Position numbers and translations under genes: made by a program | NCBI RefSeq assembly: GCF_900188115.1 | Contig: NZ_FZNW01000011.1 | Span: forward strand, 123,165-187,164 | DNA: 64,000 nt | From: Haloechinothrix alba | Lineage (GTDB): Bacteria > Actinomycetota > Actinomycetes > Mycobacteriales > Pseudonocardiaceae | Direction: 5' to 3' | Notes under the pieces: generated by a model | Told to the model about the DNA's origin: nothing | Databases searched by the model: none | What the model saw: only the letters and a program-made list of their open reading frames with translations | Part shown: in pieces, positions 47,248 to 56,142 of the stretch | Layout of the letters: each line of letters opens with the position of its first letter | Position numbering within the stretch: the first letter of the stretch is position 1

Positions 47248-48099
47248 TCACCGCAACACGTTCATATCGGGATACATTGCTAGACTAAACGCGTTCATAC
47301 CGAGGTTTACGATAAAGATTCCTATGAAGGTAATCACGACTGACTGGTTTACCGCACGCCCGACGGCCTCCGGTCCGGCGCTGACGTTCAGACCTTTGTA
47401 GCTGTGCACTACACCGATCACGAAACCCATCAGCGCTGTCTTGACAGCTAGATTCACCAAGTCCGGTGCCGTAATATTACGGAGCAGACTATCCCAGTAC
47501 GCTGCGAACGACACGTCGCCCGCAACGGTTCCCACCAGTGCGCCACACGCAACCACCGCGGCAACCGATACGACTGCCAGAAGGGCTGTCATCACAACCA
47601 GGGCCAACATTTTGGGAACGACCAGCAGCCGTTCGGCATCCAAACCCAGAACGCGAAACGCCGAGATCTCCTCCCGAATAACCCGTGAACCGAGATCCGC
47701 GGTTATAGCCGTTCCCATGATTCCCGCGACAACCATGGCCGCCATGAATGCTACTACTTCTCTGATCGAAATAGTCAGCGTAAACTGCGCCATCAGGTGT
47801 TCCGCACCCAGTCTCGACAGGATTCCATACGCACCGGCCGATACGACAAACGTGAAGAACCCCACGGTAGCGAACGACGGTACGAGCCCCTTCTTCACGA
47901 GTACATAGCATTCGTCGACCACATCCCGCCAGTATCCGCGTGGATATCGCAGTGCACTGTGTAATACACGCGCGGCGAGTTGGATGATCTCCCCGACCTG
48001 TACGACGATGGAGCGTACCGGTTCTGGAACACCGCCCACGCCCCGCCGGCTGATGCCGCGCGCACCCTGCTCTCGCTGGTCGACTTGCCTTACCCTCAT
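47248..48099 (-). CDS. yrbEA: YrbE-type Mce permease (first, YrbEA position)
   Basis: A 283-residue MlaE/YrbE permease heading the importer genes. After a soluble start it has membrane helices (FATVGFFTFVVSAGAYGI, VVAFMAAMVVAGIMGTAI, LALVVMTALLAVVSVAAVVA) and the conserved segment ITADLGSRVIREEISAFRVLGLDAERLLVVP, the variant of the E-D-A-L contact loop usual in the first YrbE. It ends in GMNAFSLAMYPD. The start at 48099 is the longest option; a GTG about 22 codons later could be the true one. About 550 bases without a clear gene lie upstream. Confidence 0.92.
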   Translation of the reverse strand: MRVRQVDQREQGARGISRRGVGGVPEPVRSIVVQVGEIIQLAARVLHSALRYPRGYWRDVVDECYVLVKKGLVPSFATVGFFTFVVSAGAYGILSRLGAEHLMAQFTLTISIREVVAFMAAMVVAGIMGTAITADLGSRVIREEISAFRVLGLDAERLLVVPKMLALVVMTALLAVVSVAAVVACGALVGTVAGDVSFAAYWDSLLRNITAPDLVNLAVKTALMGFVIGVVHSYKGLNVSAGPEAVGRAVNQSVVITFIGIFIVNLGMNAFSLAMYPDMNVLR

Positions 48100-48655
48100 A
48101 TACAGTCCCTGACTCAGTACTCGATATGGTTACGAACGAATGACCGGAGGACGCAGAGACCGTCGACACCGGTCGGCAATGCCTGACCCGGCGCAGCATG
48201 TATCGACGCCGCCGGCGAACGTCCACGCCGATACGCGGTACGACCCGGATTCGATCAAATGCAACCAAGCCTTCGACCCGTATTCAGCGTATCGACTTTT
48301 CATACGGTCACGAAGGCTCGTCACGTCCGGTTCGTTTCGATGACACCGGAACCGACTCCCGGATGCTGCGTCCGTCTGCATTCTGCGTGCCGCTCCCTGC
48401 AGTCGTGCTCCACACCGCGTCATCCGCTCCTCATGACGTGGAGTCTGCCGAGCGCACTCATGCTCACGTCCTGATATGCAGGACGGTCCGTTTCCGGAGC
48501 GATCCTGCGCTCGTAGCGTATCCATCGCAGGCAGCGCATGTTCCGCGCGATACTTCCCGGTCCGTCGAGCGAATCGCATATACAGGCCTTCGTCGACCCC
48601 TACCTCATACATCCGGGCTCCCTGCCTCAGAAACCATGGAACCTGTTCGATCATT
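48100..48655 (-). other. Gene-poor spacer upstream of yrbEA
   Basis: No confident gene is found. A minus-strand frame beginning near the P450 stop (MIEQVPWFLRQGARMYEVGV...) stays open for about 170 codons, but after its first 55 residues it becomes Arg/Ser/Cys-rich with no recognisable motif. It is likely non-coding or a decayed gene. The spacer probably carries the importer promoter or lets transcription continue from the P450 gene; no clear -10/-35 pair could be chosen. Confidence 0.4.
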
Positions 48656-49924
48656 TCATTCCTGTGCCGTAAATACACACCGCTGTTTTTTTATTCCATT
48701 GATGAACGTACTGGCGAGATATTCGGGCTCGCCCTCAGCCCGAATATCCGGCAACTGAGTCAAAAGCTCCGAAAAGATCGCTTTTAGCTGCGTTTTCGCA
48801 AGATGACTTCCCAGGCAGTAGTGCGGACCGCGGCCACCGAATGCTACGTGATTGCGATTGTCACGGCTGAGGTCGAAGCGTTCCGGACTGTCAAATGCCG
48901 TTTCGTCCTGGTTTCCGGAAGCGTAGAACATCACTACCCTGTCGCCCGGTTCGATCGTCCGGCCGGCTAGTTCGAACCGCTTCAATGCCGTTCGTCCGAA
49001 CGTCATAACAGGACTCGCCCAGCGCACGAACTCCAGAACTGCGGTATCGATTCGCCCGTCGAAGTCCTCGGCGAGATAGCGACGTTGATCGGGATACTCG
49101 GTCAGTGCGCGCAACGTATGGGTCGTCGTCTGCTTGGTTGTGTCGTTGCCAGCCACGCACAATAGGGTAAAAAATGAACGAATTTCATCGTCGGTCAGGC
49201 TTGCGCCGTCGACCTCTGCCTGTACAAGGGCGGTCAGCAAATCATTTTCAGGGCTCGCGCGCCGAGCGTCGATGACGTCCTGGCACACTCCGTGCAGCGT
49301 AGATATTCCGTTAAGCATCGCAGTAGCAGGGTCGAGTGCGTCACTGACCTCATCGTCATCCCACGAAATCATCAGGTTGGCAGCCTCTCTCACCTCCTCA
49401 CGCTTCTCCTCAGGGATTCCGATCATCTCTGATATGGTCCACATGGGGAGTCGCGCGGATACCGCCGAAACGAACTCGACGTCCCCCAAATGCGCAATCC
49501 CTCGTACTATTTCGTGGGCTTGACGATAAATCTGGTCCTCAATGAGGGAGATCCGCTTCGGCGTAAAGGTCGAGGAAATCAGTTTTCGGACTTTTGTGTG
49601 CCGAGGCGCATCCATCGTCAGGATCGAGCTAGCCATCTCCAGGACCTCGGACGGCATGTCCTCGAACGTCACACCTCTTGCGGACGAAAAGACGTCGGTC
49701 CGCCGGCTTACCGTGACGATGTCCTCGTTCCGCACTACCGCCCAGTATCCTGCTTCGTTCTCGTTTACCTCGCCCATCAAGGGACTGGATATCGGACGCT
49801 GCCACGAGACCGGTCGTTCACGGCGGAGTACTGAAAACACCCTCTCGCGTTCGTCGGGTGTCTTTTCCCAGAACGCCGGGTCCGAAATGTCAACCGTGTC
49901 GTAGTCCCGCTTGGTCGCGGTCAT
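48656..49924 (-). CDS. Cytochrome P450 (CYP125/CYP124-like)
   Basis: A 422-residue soluble P450. The I-helix oxygen-activation motif is CVAGNDTTKQTT (A-G-N-D-T-T), the ExxR helix lies in TAVLEFVRWASP, and the haem loop is FGGRGPHYCLGSHLAKTQL with the cysteine thiolate. ITMDAPRH-type and RVVMFYASGNQDETAFDSPERFDLSR regions resemble the actinobacterial sterol or branched-lipid omega-hydroxylases CYP125/CYP142/CYP124. GGGAGAGG precedes ATG 49924; the frame is open further upstream but overlaps the SCP2 gene. No ferredoxin gene is adjacent. The likely role is terminal oxidation of the imported lipid; the substrate is not provable from sequence. Confidence 0.92.
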   Translation of the reverse strand: MTATKRDYDTVDISDPAFWEKTPDERERVFSVLRRERPVSWQRPISSPLMGEVNENEAGYWAVVRNEDIVTVSRRTDVFSSARGVTFEDMPSEVLEMASSILTMDAPRHTKVRKLISSTFTPKRISLIEDQIYRQAHEIVRGIAHLGDVEFVSAVSARLPMWTISEMIGIPEEKREEVREAANLMISWDDDEVSDALDPATAMLNGISTLHGVCQDVIDARRASPENDLLTALVQAEVDGASLTDDEIRSFFTLLCVAGNDTTKQTTTHTLRALTEYPDQRRYLAEDFDGRIDTAVLEFVRWASPVMTFGRTALKRFELAGRTIEPGDRVVMFYASGNQDETAFDSPERFDLSRDNRNHVAFGGRGPHYCLGSHLAKTQLKAIFSELLTQLPDIRAEGEPEYLASTFINGIKKQRCVFTAQE

Positions 49925-49944
49925 GACCTCTCCCAACAGTGCGT

Positions 49945-50355
49945 TCACGCAATGATCAGATCGTGACGATCGTTCTCTTCCAGCATGCTGATATAGACTG
50001 GATGAAGATCTTTTGCGAGCGGTGCCAGCTTCAACAGCTCGGCGGCCGATCCCCCAATTGTCAGTTTTCCCTTGGCCATGGCGAGCGGCAGGCTCACTTT
50101 CCCCTGCCAATAGCCGTTCGCAGTATCTGCCGACATCGAAAGTATCGCGTCAGCGTCTACTATCGCGTCTTCTCCGGTAAGGATACTCTGCCCCGGAAAA
50201 TCGACGGTTATAACAGCTTCTGGATCCGAGAAGTTCATTCGCAATGTCATTCCGGTGGCCATGAGCCGGGGTCCGATATCGGTGTCGTCCAACGCCTTTT
50301 CGAATATTCCACCTATATATTTGTTGATTTCTTCGGTAGTGGCGAACCCTGGCAT
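49945..50355 (-). CDS. SCP2 sterol-carrier domain protein
   Basis: A 136-residue stand-alone SCP2-like domain. It has LRMNFSDPEAVITVDFPGQSI, DADAILSMSADTANGYWQGKVSLPLAMAKGKLTIGGSAAELLKLAPLAKDL, the canonical sheet-plus-helix pattern forming a lipid tunnel. The C-terminus HPVYISMLEEND is helical. AGAGGAG precedes ATG 50355. It lies between an SDR and the P450 with short gaps, so the three are likely cotranscribed. It would carry or present the hydrophobic substrate or its CoA ester to the P450. Confidence 0.87.
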   Translation of the reverse strand: MPGFATTEEINKYIGGIFEKALDDTDIGPRLMATGMTLRMNFSDPEAVITVDFPGQSILTGEDAIVDADAILSMSADTANGYWQGKVSLPLAMAKGKLTIGGSAAELLKLAPLAKDLHPVYISMLEENDRHDLIIA

Positions 50356-50412
50356 GGATACTCCTCTCACGGTGACGGCGTTCATTGGCGGATACCGGAA
50401 TACGTATCCGCG

Positions 50413-51201
50413 TCATCGGTCCGGACCCGTAATCACCCCTGACAATATTGCGTCTCCGATGCCACCGTCGGCTATGATGTTGCTACCCTTTATCCAGGCG
50501 GAATCGCCCGATGAAGGGTGGACCGTGACCGGAGCGATGTCTGCCGACTCGGCGTACCTCCCGACGAGGTTTCGTACACTCGGCAAGTCGTCCTTACCCA
50601 CTATCGTCGCGAAATCGTCCAAGACAGGTTCCTCGGCAGGTCCTGGACTTACCGCATTAATGCGTAGACCTCGCTCGGCCAGGGGCAGGACCATCGTCAT
50701 AACGTATACCGTTGCAGCTTCTTTCGAAAAACTGTATGCATTTCCAGAAACTTGATTGTCGCGAAGCCGCACGGGACCGCAGTCGAGGTCGTCTCTGTTC
50801 AGCGACTGCCGGAGCTGCTCCAGTCGCCGAGGCCGGCCGAACCGCGCCATCGATGCCACCGCGACAAGCGAGACACCGTCGTTCATGCGGTCCGGTAGTC
50901 GCTCTGTCACATGCCGATGTCCCGGGAAGTTGTCCCTCATCACGAGCTCGGCAGGGGCCGTACCGGCTAAGCCGGCTACATTACACACCACGTCCCGACC
51001 CGTGCCGAGTTCGTCAACCGCATCGTCGGTGCTTGCAGGGTTCGACGAGTCGCACTCCACGAAGCGCCCCGCAGGAACGTCTGGCGCTTCGACATCCAAC
51101 ACCGCGACGGCCGCATCCTGGTAGGCCGGTTGCCGCGCTCCTTCCGCTCCGACGCCCGGTCTCGGGCCTGTGACTACACAGCGCGATCCGCGCACATCCA
51201 T
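50413..51201 (-). CDS. Short-chain dehydrogenase/reductase (hydroxysteroid/coniferyl-alcohol type)
   Basis: A 262-residue SDR. The N-terminal nucleotide motif is present but unusual (VVTGPRPGVGAEGARQPAY where TGxxxGIGxAxA is expected). Then come VVCNVAGLAGTAPAELV (NNAG-like), VAVASMARFG with the catalytic serine, NAYSFSKEAATVY with Tyr and Lys, and INAVSPGPAEEPVLDDF. This matches the 3-alpha-hydroxysteroid/coniferyl-alcohol dehydrogenase branch. AGGAG precedes ATG 51201. It heads the SDR-SCP2-P450 group. Some consensus positions are eroded, so activity is probable but not certain. Confidence 0.8.
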   Translation of the reverse strand: MDVRGSRCVVTGPRPGVGAEGARQPAYQDAAVAVLDVEAPDVPAGRFVECDSSNPASTDDAVDELGTGRDVVCNVAGLAGTAPAELVMRDNFPGHRHVTERLPDRMNDGVSLVAVASMARFGRPRRLEQLRQSLNRDDLDCGPVRLRDNQVSGNAYSFSKEAATVYVMTMVLPLAERGLRINAVSPGPAEEPVLDDFATIVGKDDLPSVRNLVGRYAESADIAPVTVHPSSGDSAWIKGSNIIADGGIGDAILSGVITGPDR

Positions 51202-51689
51202 CTCGTCAGCTCCTGATCGGTGCTATCCGGTACGCCGGGATGCACAACGTGCACCGCGACACACGCTCGTCGATACGAAGGCTTACGGAGAACCACGGTT
51301 GCCGACACGGTCGCTGCTTGGTCCTGTTCGCTAGCCTGCCGCGCTAGTGACTGACGCCACGCGTTTTGCGGTAGCGTAACATAACCTCGATTATGTGCAA
51401 GCGCGGTTGCGCGCCTGCTTCTGTATCGTCTGACGAGCATCCGAAGCACGGTGCCGAGCGTGTCCCTGGGAAGCGCCGACCAGGCTTCTCACATCCGTAT
51501 CGTCCACCAGCGGATAGTCTCGGTTATGCGAAGTCGTTACTAGGAGTGGCTGTGTATGTGTGAGTCGTAGCCCTCGTGCTGGCCAGTGGTCGCGCCTCCC
51601 GCGTGACGGGATAGGTGCTGTTATGCTGAGAGCGAGGGCGGTATACGCAGCACGTGCCGGAATGGCACCAGACCTTGATCGGAGCCATA
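51202..51689. promoter_or_regulatory. Divergent promoter region of the SDR-SCP2-P450 group and the TetR gene
   Basis: About 490 bases with no convincing gene, between the divergent starts at 51201 (minus) and 51690 (plus). It is notably AT-richer around 51370-51400, where an operator-like palindrome lies. Promoters for both directions are expected here; exact -10 and -35 boxes could not be fixed except that TATGTT within the palindrome fits a minus-strand -10. Confidence 0.5.
51377..51394 (-). promoter_or_regulatory. Operator-like site 1 (shared with the acyl-CoA ligase promoter)
   Basis: On the minus strand it reads ATAATCGAGGTTATGTTA. It contains a palindrome, ACATAA then six bases then TTATGT on the plus strand (51379-51396). 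The same 18 positions, with two differences in the spacer, recur at 62991-63008 in front of the acyl-CoA ligase gene. It lies 175 bases upstream of the SDR start and 295 bases from the TetR start, consistent with a TetR-type operator. Confidence 0.6.
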
Positions 51690-52295
51690 GTGCCGACGTC
51701 GGTCACGCGCCAGCAGTACTTTGATAGCGCGTACAAGTTGCTTTCGAGCGAAGGGTTCACGAGCCTGCAGGTCGTAAGGCTTTGCAGTGTCCTGGGAGTC
51801 ACGACAGGCTCGTTCTACAACTACTTCCGAAACCTCAACGACTTCATCGCTCAGTTTCTCCAGACCTGGCGGCAGGACGAGACGAAGCGCATCATCGAGG
51901 TGGCCGAGGTCATTGACGAACCCGCTGAGCGCTTCCGGAAGCTCTCGGAGCAAGCGATGACCGTTCCCCACGAGGCCGAAGCGGAGCTCCGGGCATGGAG
52001 CAGGGTCAACGAGATGGTCCATGCAGTTCAGCATGAGGTCGACGAGCTGCGTCTCGGTCTGATCCGCAGAGCCGTGCTCAACCTGTTGCCATGCGATCCA
52101 CAGGCTAACCATCTAGCGGCACTGGGGCTCAGTATCGTGGTCGGTATGCAGCAGCTCCAGTCACCGATCGACCATGCCCAGCTGAAATGGGCGCTTGATC
52201 AATACGTGCATCTCGTTCTCGCGCGAGCTTCCGGGTCCTCCGAAGCCATCACCGTGGCGCCAGATCGTCGTGATTTGCACCAGACCCAGGTATAA
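51690..52295 (+). CDS. TetR-family transcriptional regulator
   Basis: A 201-residue regulator. The N-terminal TetR helix-turn-helix runs from QQYFDSAYKLLSSEGFTSLQ through VVRLCSVLGVTTGSFYNYFRN at about residues 8-50, followed by an all-helical ligand domain (RIIEVAEVIDEPAERFRKL ... HLAALGLSIVVGMQQLQ). GTG 51690 has GGAG five bases upstream; an in-frame GTG at 51654 is less likely. It is divergent from the SDR-SCP2-P450 group with a palindrome in between, so it probably represses that group and perhaps the importer and ligase. The ligand is presumably a CoA ester or the lipid itself. Confidence 0.88.
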   Translation: MPTSVTRQQYFDSAYKLLSSEGFTSLQVVRLCSVLGVTTGSFYNYFRNLNDFIAQFLQTWRQDETKRIIEVAEVIDEPAERFRKLSEQAMTVPHEAEAELRAWSRVNEMVHAVQHEVDELRLGLIRRAVLNLLPCDPQANHLAALGLSIVVGMQQLQSPIDHAQLKWALDQYVHLVLARASGSSEAITVAPDRRDLHQTQV

Positions 52296-52777
52296 GGGGA
52301 GCGGCACCTACCACCATTGGTCCCGAGACACTCGAGGTGGTTGGAGTCTTAATGAGTTGTCGTGCCGCGCTGGCCGACCACGTCGGCAACCGGATTCAAC
52401 AAGTCCGACGCGTGGTAAGCCCCCGCCGCAGCCCGACCTCCGACGTTTCCGTTCTTGCAGGTCAACCCGTAGGCGATCCCGTCGCCGTCTCCTCAAACCC
52501 AGCGATGATCCGCAGCTCTCGATCAGGGACCATAAACATCGAGGCACGTCGCGGGCAGCACACGCGGGCCTGCACAGGTGCCACTGAAACCCTGGGATGT
52601 CCGGCGAGTCCCGGGTGCGACAGTTCCGCGAGGGGCTCGGCGTACTGTTTCCGAGCACGGGCCGGGAAGACGCCAGGTCCCACCGCGAGCCACTCCTACC
52701 CGGCGTGCCGCCCGGCCGCCCTCCCCACCACTCCAAGGTCCGTGACGAAGAGCCGCGAATCCAGCACCATCGAAGCG
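52296..52777. other. Gene-poor stretch between the TetR gene and the first crotonase
   Basis: No supportable gene. A minus-strand frame carries a short plausible piece (FMVPDRELRIIAGFEETATG near 52470-52540) embedded in Arg/Ser-rich sequence, which may be a decayed remnant, but no family could be named and frames break repeatedly. This is the space where the convergent TetR and crotonase transcripts end; no strong terminator hairpin was seen. Confidence 0.3.
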
Positions 52778-53539
52778 TCATTCCGGAAGGGATGCTTGAC
52801 GGATGCATGCAGCTTGGCCACGTGCGGCCTGCCGAAGGCTGCGTTCCTGGCTCGGCTCGTCAACTGCAGCCTTCGCGTAGGCGATTCCCGATCGCGGCAT
52901 ACTCGCGATCGCCGCGGCGTACTCTTCGGCCGCGGCAACCACATCCGCGTCAGGATGGGCACTCAGCGCAATTCCCAGAGTCACCGCATCCTCTCCGGTG
53001 ATCTCCTTGCCGCTGAGCATCAGGTCCAACGCCCGCTCGCGACCTACCAGCTGCGGCAACGATGCGGTCGCTCCCATGTCTGGAATCAGTCCGTAGGATG
53101 CCTCCCGTAAGGCCAATCGCGCCCCGGACGCGACAATCCGGACGTCGCTTGCCAACGCGAGCTGGAATCCCACGCCAAACGCGACCCCGGTGACCGCGGC
53201 GATGATGAGGAAGGGTGCGCGCAGCATCCACTGGAACGCCTGTTGCGCTACGGCGATATCGCCGAGCATCGGATCGGGGTCCCCGTTCGGATGGGCCGCG
53301 AGACGTTTGATGAAGCCATTCGGATCGCGCAACTCGTTGAGGTCGATTCCGGAGCTGAACGTGTCACCTGCACCGCAGATCACAAGACATCGCACGTCCG
53401 GGTCGGCCGCCAGTTCCCGCCCCACCGTTGCTAGCTCAGCCCACATCACCGGGGTTTGCGCGTTGTGTCGGTCCGGCCGATTCAGGACGAGATGCCGTAC
53501 CGGGCCATCTCCCTCAATGCTGACTTGTTCACCAACCAT
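52778..53539 (-). CDS. Enoyl-CoA hydratase/isomerase family protein (crotonase A)
   Basis: A 253-residue crotonase. The opening HLVLNRPDRHNAQTP is the conserved LNRPxxxNA. The first oxyanion-hole loop is GAGDTFSSGIDLNELR, the second VTGVAFGVGFQLALASD, and the active-site region is LREASYGLIPDMGATASLPQLVG with an acidic residue on each side, as in dienoyl-CoA isomerase/hydratase types. A 3-prime extension of about 20 residues is Gln/Arg-rich. It acts on acyl-CoA intermediates of beta-oxidation. It lies last in the catabolic gene series, after a gap of about 380 bases from its upstream neighbour. Confidence 0.87.
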   Translation of the reverse strand: MVGEQVSIEGDGPVRHLVLNRPDRHNAQTPVMWAELATVGRELAADPDVRCLVICGAGDTFSSGIDLNELRDPNGFIKRLAAHPNGDPDPMLGDIAVAQQAFQWMLRAPFLIIAAVTGVAFGVGFQLALASDVRIVASGARLALREASYGLIPDMGATASLPQLVGRERALDLMLSGKEITGEDAVTLGIALSAHPDADVVAAAEEYAAAIASMPRSGIAYAKAAVDEPSQERSLRQAARGQAACIRQASLPE

Positions 53540-53922
53540 GATGTCGAGCCCTCCGGTGATGACGCCTCATCGGGCCCCGTATGCGTCCATGCTGTCACCT
53601 TCCCGCTGCCCCGGATGACTCGACGATCCGCCCGTCTCACACTGACTCGTCAACCCGGCAGGATGGACCGAGCACGCGCCTACCAGCACATCAACTCCCG
53701 ACGCCCAGCCTGATCTTCTGCCTACGATCCGGTTCGCAGCACGCATACAACCCGATCCCTGTCTTGGATGTCCCTCCCCAGGATGTATTGCTTCACCTCG
53801 CTTGGATCACCGTCAGGCTTCACTGCCCCCACCCACGCACCACCATTAAGCCACGAAGGCCCGTCACTCTCAGATGATCCGGAACTCCTCCTTGTTGAGG
53901 ACCACCATATCTGACATTCGCA
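53540..53922. other. Spacer between crotonase genes
   Basis: A 383-base stretch without a supportable gene on either strand; the open frames are short and Pro/Arg/His-rich. No terminator hairpin or repeat was recognised. The downstream crotonase may have its own promoter here or may be transcribed through. Confidence 0.35.
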
Positions 53923-54687
53923 CTACTTCTTCTTCCTGATCTTGTTATAGGCGTCCTCGATGCGAGCGATCACATCCGGGTGCCAAATGACCTCGCGATA
54001 GGCGAGCGTCTCGTACGAAAGCGCGCTTATCGGATCCATCGCGGGTGACCTCCGCGCTATTTCCTTGTTGTTTACCGCAGACGTCACGGTCGTCTCTGCG
54101 ATCGAAGCAGCGAGGGCCGTCGCACTGTTCACGACCTTACCCTGAGTAGCCATTCGGTCGATGAGACCGATCCGCAGGGCCTCATCGGCGTCAATTTGAT
54201 CACCCGAGAACGTCAGCAGCTTCGCCTGGCTCAAGCCGACAATACGCCAGAGTGGGGAAAAGTAGGGGGTCAGTCCGAACTTGATCTGCGGGTACCCGAA
54301 GACCGCATTATCACCTCCGATCCGTATGTCGGCAAACACCGCGATATCACATCCGCCACCCAGCGCAGGGCCACCAATAGCAGCGATCGTCGGCTTCCGG
54401 TAATCCAGTAATGTGCTGTAGGCGCGAAGACACGCCTCGGAGTAGATTGCGCGTGTTTCTTCAGTGAATCCCGATTGCAGGTCGAGGTCCAGGCCTGCGC
54501 AGAAGGTATCTTCACCACCGGTGAGTACCACAGCAGCAACTTCGTCGTCGTGATTCCACGCGTCCAACTGGTCGCTCAGGTCCGTCATCAGTTCGACGCT
54601 GAGCGCGTTGCGCCTGTCGATCCTGTCAAAGGTAATCACGCCGACACCGTCTTCGACTTCGGACTTGATACTGTCGAAATTGCTCAT
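53923..54687 (-). CDS. Crotonase-fold protein with atypical active site (crotonase B)
   Basis: A 254-residue crotonase family protein. ITFDRIDRRNALSVELM and the oxyanion loop GGEDTFCAGLDLDLQSG are clear, as is GGPALGGGCDIAVFADI. The usual catalytic glutamate region is replaced by NAVFGYPQIKFGLTPYFSPLWRIVG, where family hydratases have PE and a second acidic residue; here the positions are Gln and a Tyr-Phe-Ser segment. It may therefore be an isomerase, hydrolase or lyase rather than a hydratase. GAAGGTG precedes ATG 54687. It follows the SnoaL-like gene by 110 bases. Confidence 0.85.
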   Translation of the reverse strand: MSNFDSIKSEVEDGVGVITFDRIDRRNALSVELMTDLSDQLDAWNHDDEVAAVVLTGGEDTFCAGLDLDLQSGFTEETRAIYSEACLRAYSTLLDYRKPTIAAIGGPALGGGCDIAVFADIRIGGDNAVFGYPQIKFGLTPYFSPLWRIVGLSQAKLLTFSGDQIDADEALRIGLIDRMATQGKVVNSATALAASIAETTVTSAVNNKEIARRSPAMDPISALSYETLAYREVIWHPDVIARIEDAYNKIRKKK

Positions 54688-54797
54688 AATTGCACCTTCT
54701 TTATTTCGGTCTTGCGTGACGAAACGAGGCCCGCGCGGGGGAGGATTGCAGTGACCCTTGCGGGGTATTACGCACCTCGATGATCAGCTGGGTTGGA

Positions 54798-55313
54798 TCA
54801 CGGTCCGGCCTGCGCTGATGAAGGCCAATCCTTGCGATTGAGTAGCGACAGTAGATAAGCACCGCCGATCTTTCCCTCACGAGGCGGTAGCGCACCGAGC
54901 TGGCGCATCATATCGGTGATTTCATATTGCGCCAGGTAGCGAGACAGCAAACCGTCACGAAACTCCAGAAAGATGTCGCACCCGTAGGTCGCAAACTGGC
55001 GATTTGGGGCGAGCGTTGGCGGCCCGTGCCCGGACTGGCGGAACAGAACGAGCGCTCGACCGTCCTGGGGTGCGGTGAACAGTTGAGTCTCGTCGAATAC
55101 GACGTCGGGCATTACCTGCCAAATCCGCTCAACGTAATCTCGCACCGCTTGGCGCCCGTACAGTATATCGGTCCAGAAGACAGTGTCTTCCCAATGGATG
55201 TCAGGGTGGAGCAAGGCCAGGACCTGTTCAGTGTCGTGCGAATTCCACGCGGACAGCCAATCAGTGGCGAAGCGGCGTAAGAATGCATCGTCAACGATAT
55301 CAGCTTGTTCCAT
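54798..55313 (-). CDS. SnoaL-like/NTF2-fold protein
   Basis: A 171-residue protein with the SnoaL-like polyketide-cyclase/ketosteroid-isomerase-type fold. It shows FATDWLSAWNSHDTEQVLALLHPDIHWEDTVFW, the hallmark helix-plus-strand start, then YGRQAVRDYVERIWQVMPDVVFD and RQFATYGCDIFLEFRDGLLSRYLAQYEITDMMRQLG. GAGGT precedes ATG 55313; an upstream frame extension overlaps the crotonase gene. Such proteins act as isomerases, hydratases or small-molecule binders. In this operon it could handle a ring or double-bond rearrangement. Confidence 0.85.
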   Translation of the reverse strand: MEQADIVDDAFLRRFATDWLSAWNSHDTEQVLALLHPDIHWEDTVFWTDILYGRQAVRDYVERIWQVMPDVVFDETQLFTAPQDGRALVLFRQSGHGPPTLAPNRQFATYGCDIFLEFRDGLLSRYLAQYEITDMMRQLGALPPREGKIGGAYLLSLLNRKDWPSSAQAGP

Positions 55314-55320
55314 AATTACC

Positions 55321-56142
55321 TCACTTTGTCGATTCATTGGGGCTAGACGACCGGAAGCCCTTCTGCAGGACGGCAGCGATCCGTTCACCGGCATCCCGTG
55401 TTCTGGCCACGGACACGATCGAGTCCGCTTCCGCCTGTAGGTGTGCTTCGAGCGAACGTCCGTTGGCGGAACGCACCAACCGGGTGGATTCGGCCAGCGC
55501 TGGACGCGGTCCGTCGGCCAGCGAACGCGCTAGCTGGATAGCGTGCTCATAGGCGGTTCCGGACTCGACGACGCGGCTGACCATACCGAGTCGTTCAGCA
55601 TCGGCGCCGTCGAGTTCTCGGTTCGTCAGTATCAGGTCGTTGGCGCGAGGCGGACCGACCAGGCGCGGCAATACCCAGGAGACCCCGCAATCGGGCGTAA
55701 GGCCCGCAGCTGTGTACGCTACGACGAACCGCGCGGTATGCTCGGCGACGACGAGGTCGGCGGCGAGCGCGAAACCGAGCCCGCCCCCGGCGCACGCGCC
55801 GTGTACGGCGCTGATGAGCGGTGCAGGCAATGAGCGAAGCTCAAGTACCGCATCGTGCGCAGTCGTCGCCAGCTCGCCTACCAAGGCACCGCGGTCCGCG
55901 GCCGCGGAGAACTCTTGAAGATCACCGCCGACACAGAACTCCGTACCGTGCCCGAACAGGACCACGGCGCCCAGCTTCGACAACCTCCTGGCCTCGGCAA
56001 CCGTGTCACGAAGCGCCCGTGCCATCGGCAGATCGATGGCATTACGATGCTCGGGTCTGTGCAGGCCGATCAACGCAACGCCTTCAGTCACATCCAGAGA
56101 TACCGGCGAACTCAAGCCGACGGCCTCACAACCCGAGCTCAC
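55321..56142 (-). CDS. Enoyl-CoA hydratase/isomerase (PaaG-like, crotonase C)
   Basis: A 273-residue crotonase. LIGLHRPEHRNAIDLPMARAL, GHGTEFCVGGDLQEFS (first oxyanion loop), VHGACAGGGLGFALAADLVVAE (second) and FVVAYTAAGLTPDCGVSWVLPRLVG are visible. The GLxPDxGxxWxLPRxVG signature is that of the PaaG/delta-isomerase branch. The start is GTG 56142, overlapping the acyl-CoA dehydrogenase stop by 17 bases, so translation is coupled. It begins seven bases upstream of the SnoaL-like gene in the same operon. Confidence 0.9.
   Translation of the reverse strand: MSSGCEAVGLSSPVSLDVTEGVALIGLHRPEHRNAIDLPMARALRDTVAEARRLSKLGAVVLFGHGTEFCVGGDLQEFSAAADRGALVGELATTAHDAVLELRSLPAPLISAVHGACAGGGLGFALAADLVVAEHTARFVVAYTAAGLTPDCGVSWVLPRLVGPPRANDLILTNRELDGADAERLGMVSRVVESGTAYEHAIQLARSLADGPRPALAESTRLVRSANGRSLEAHLQAEADSIVSVARTRDAGERIAAVLQKGFRSSSPNESTK

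Noticed and set aside
48130..48678. 182-codon minus-strand frame between P450 and yrbEA
   Set aside because: Only the first 50 residues look protein-like; the rest has no domain, and no ribosome site supports it. Kept as a comment in the spacer entry.
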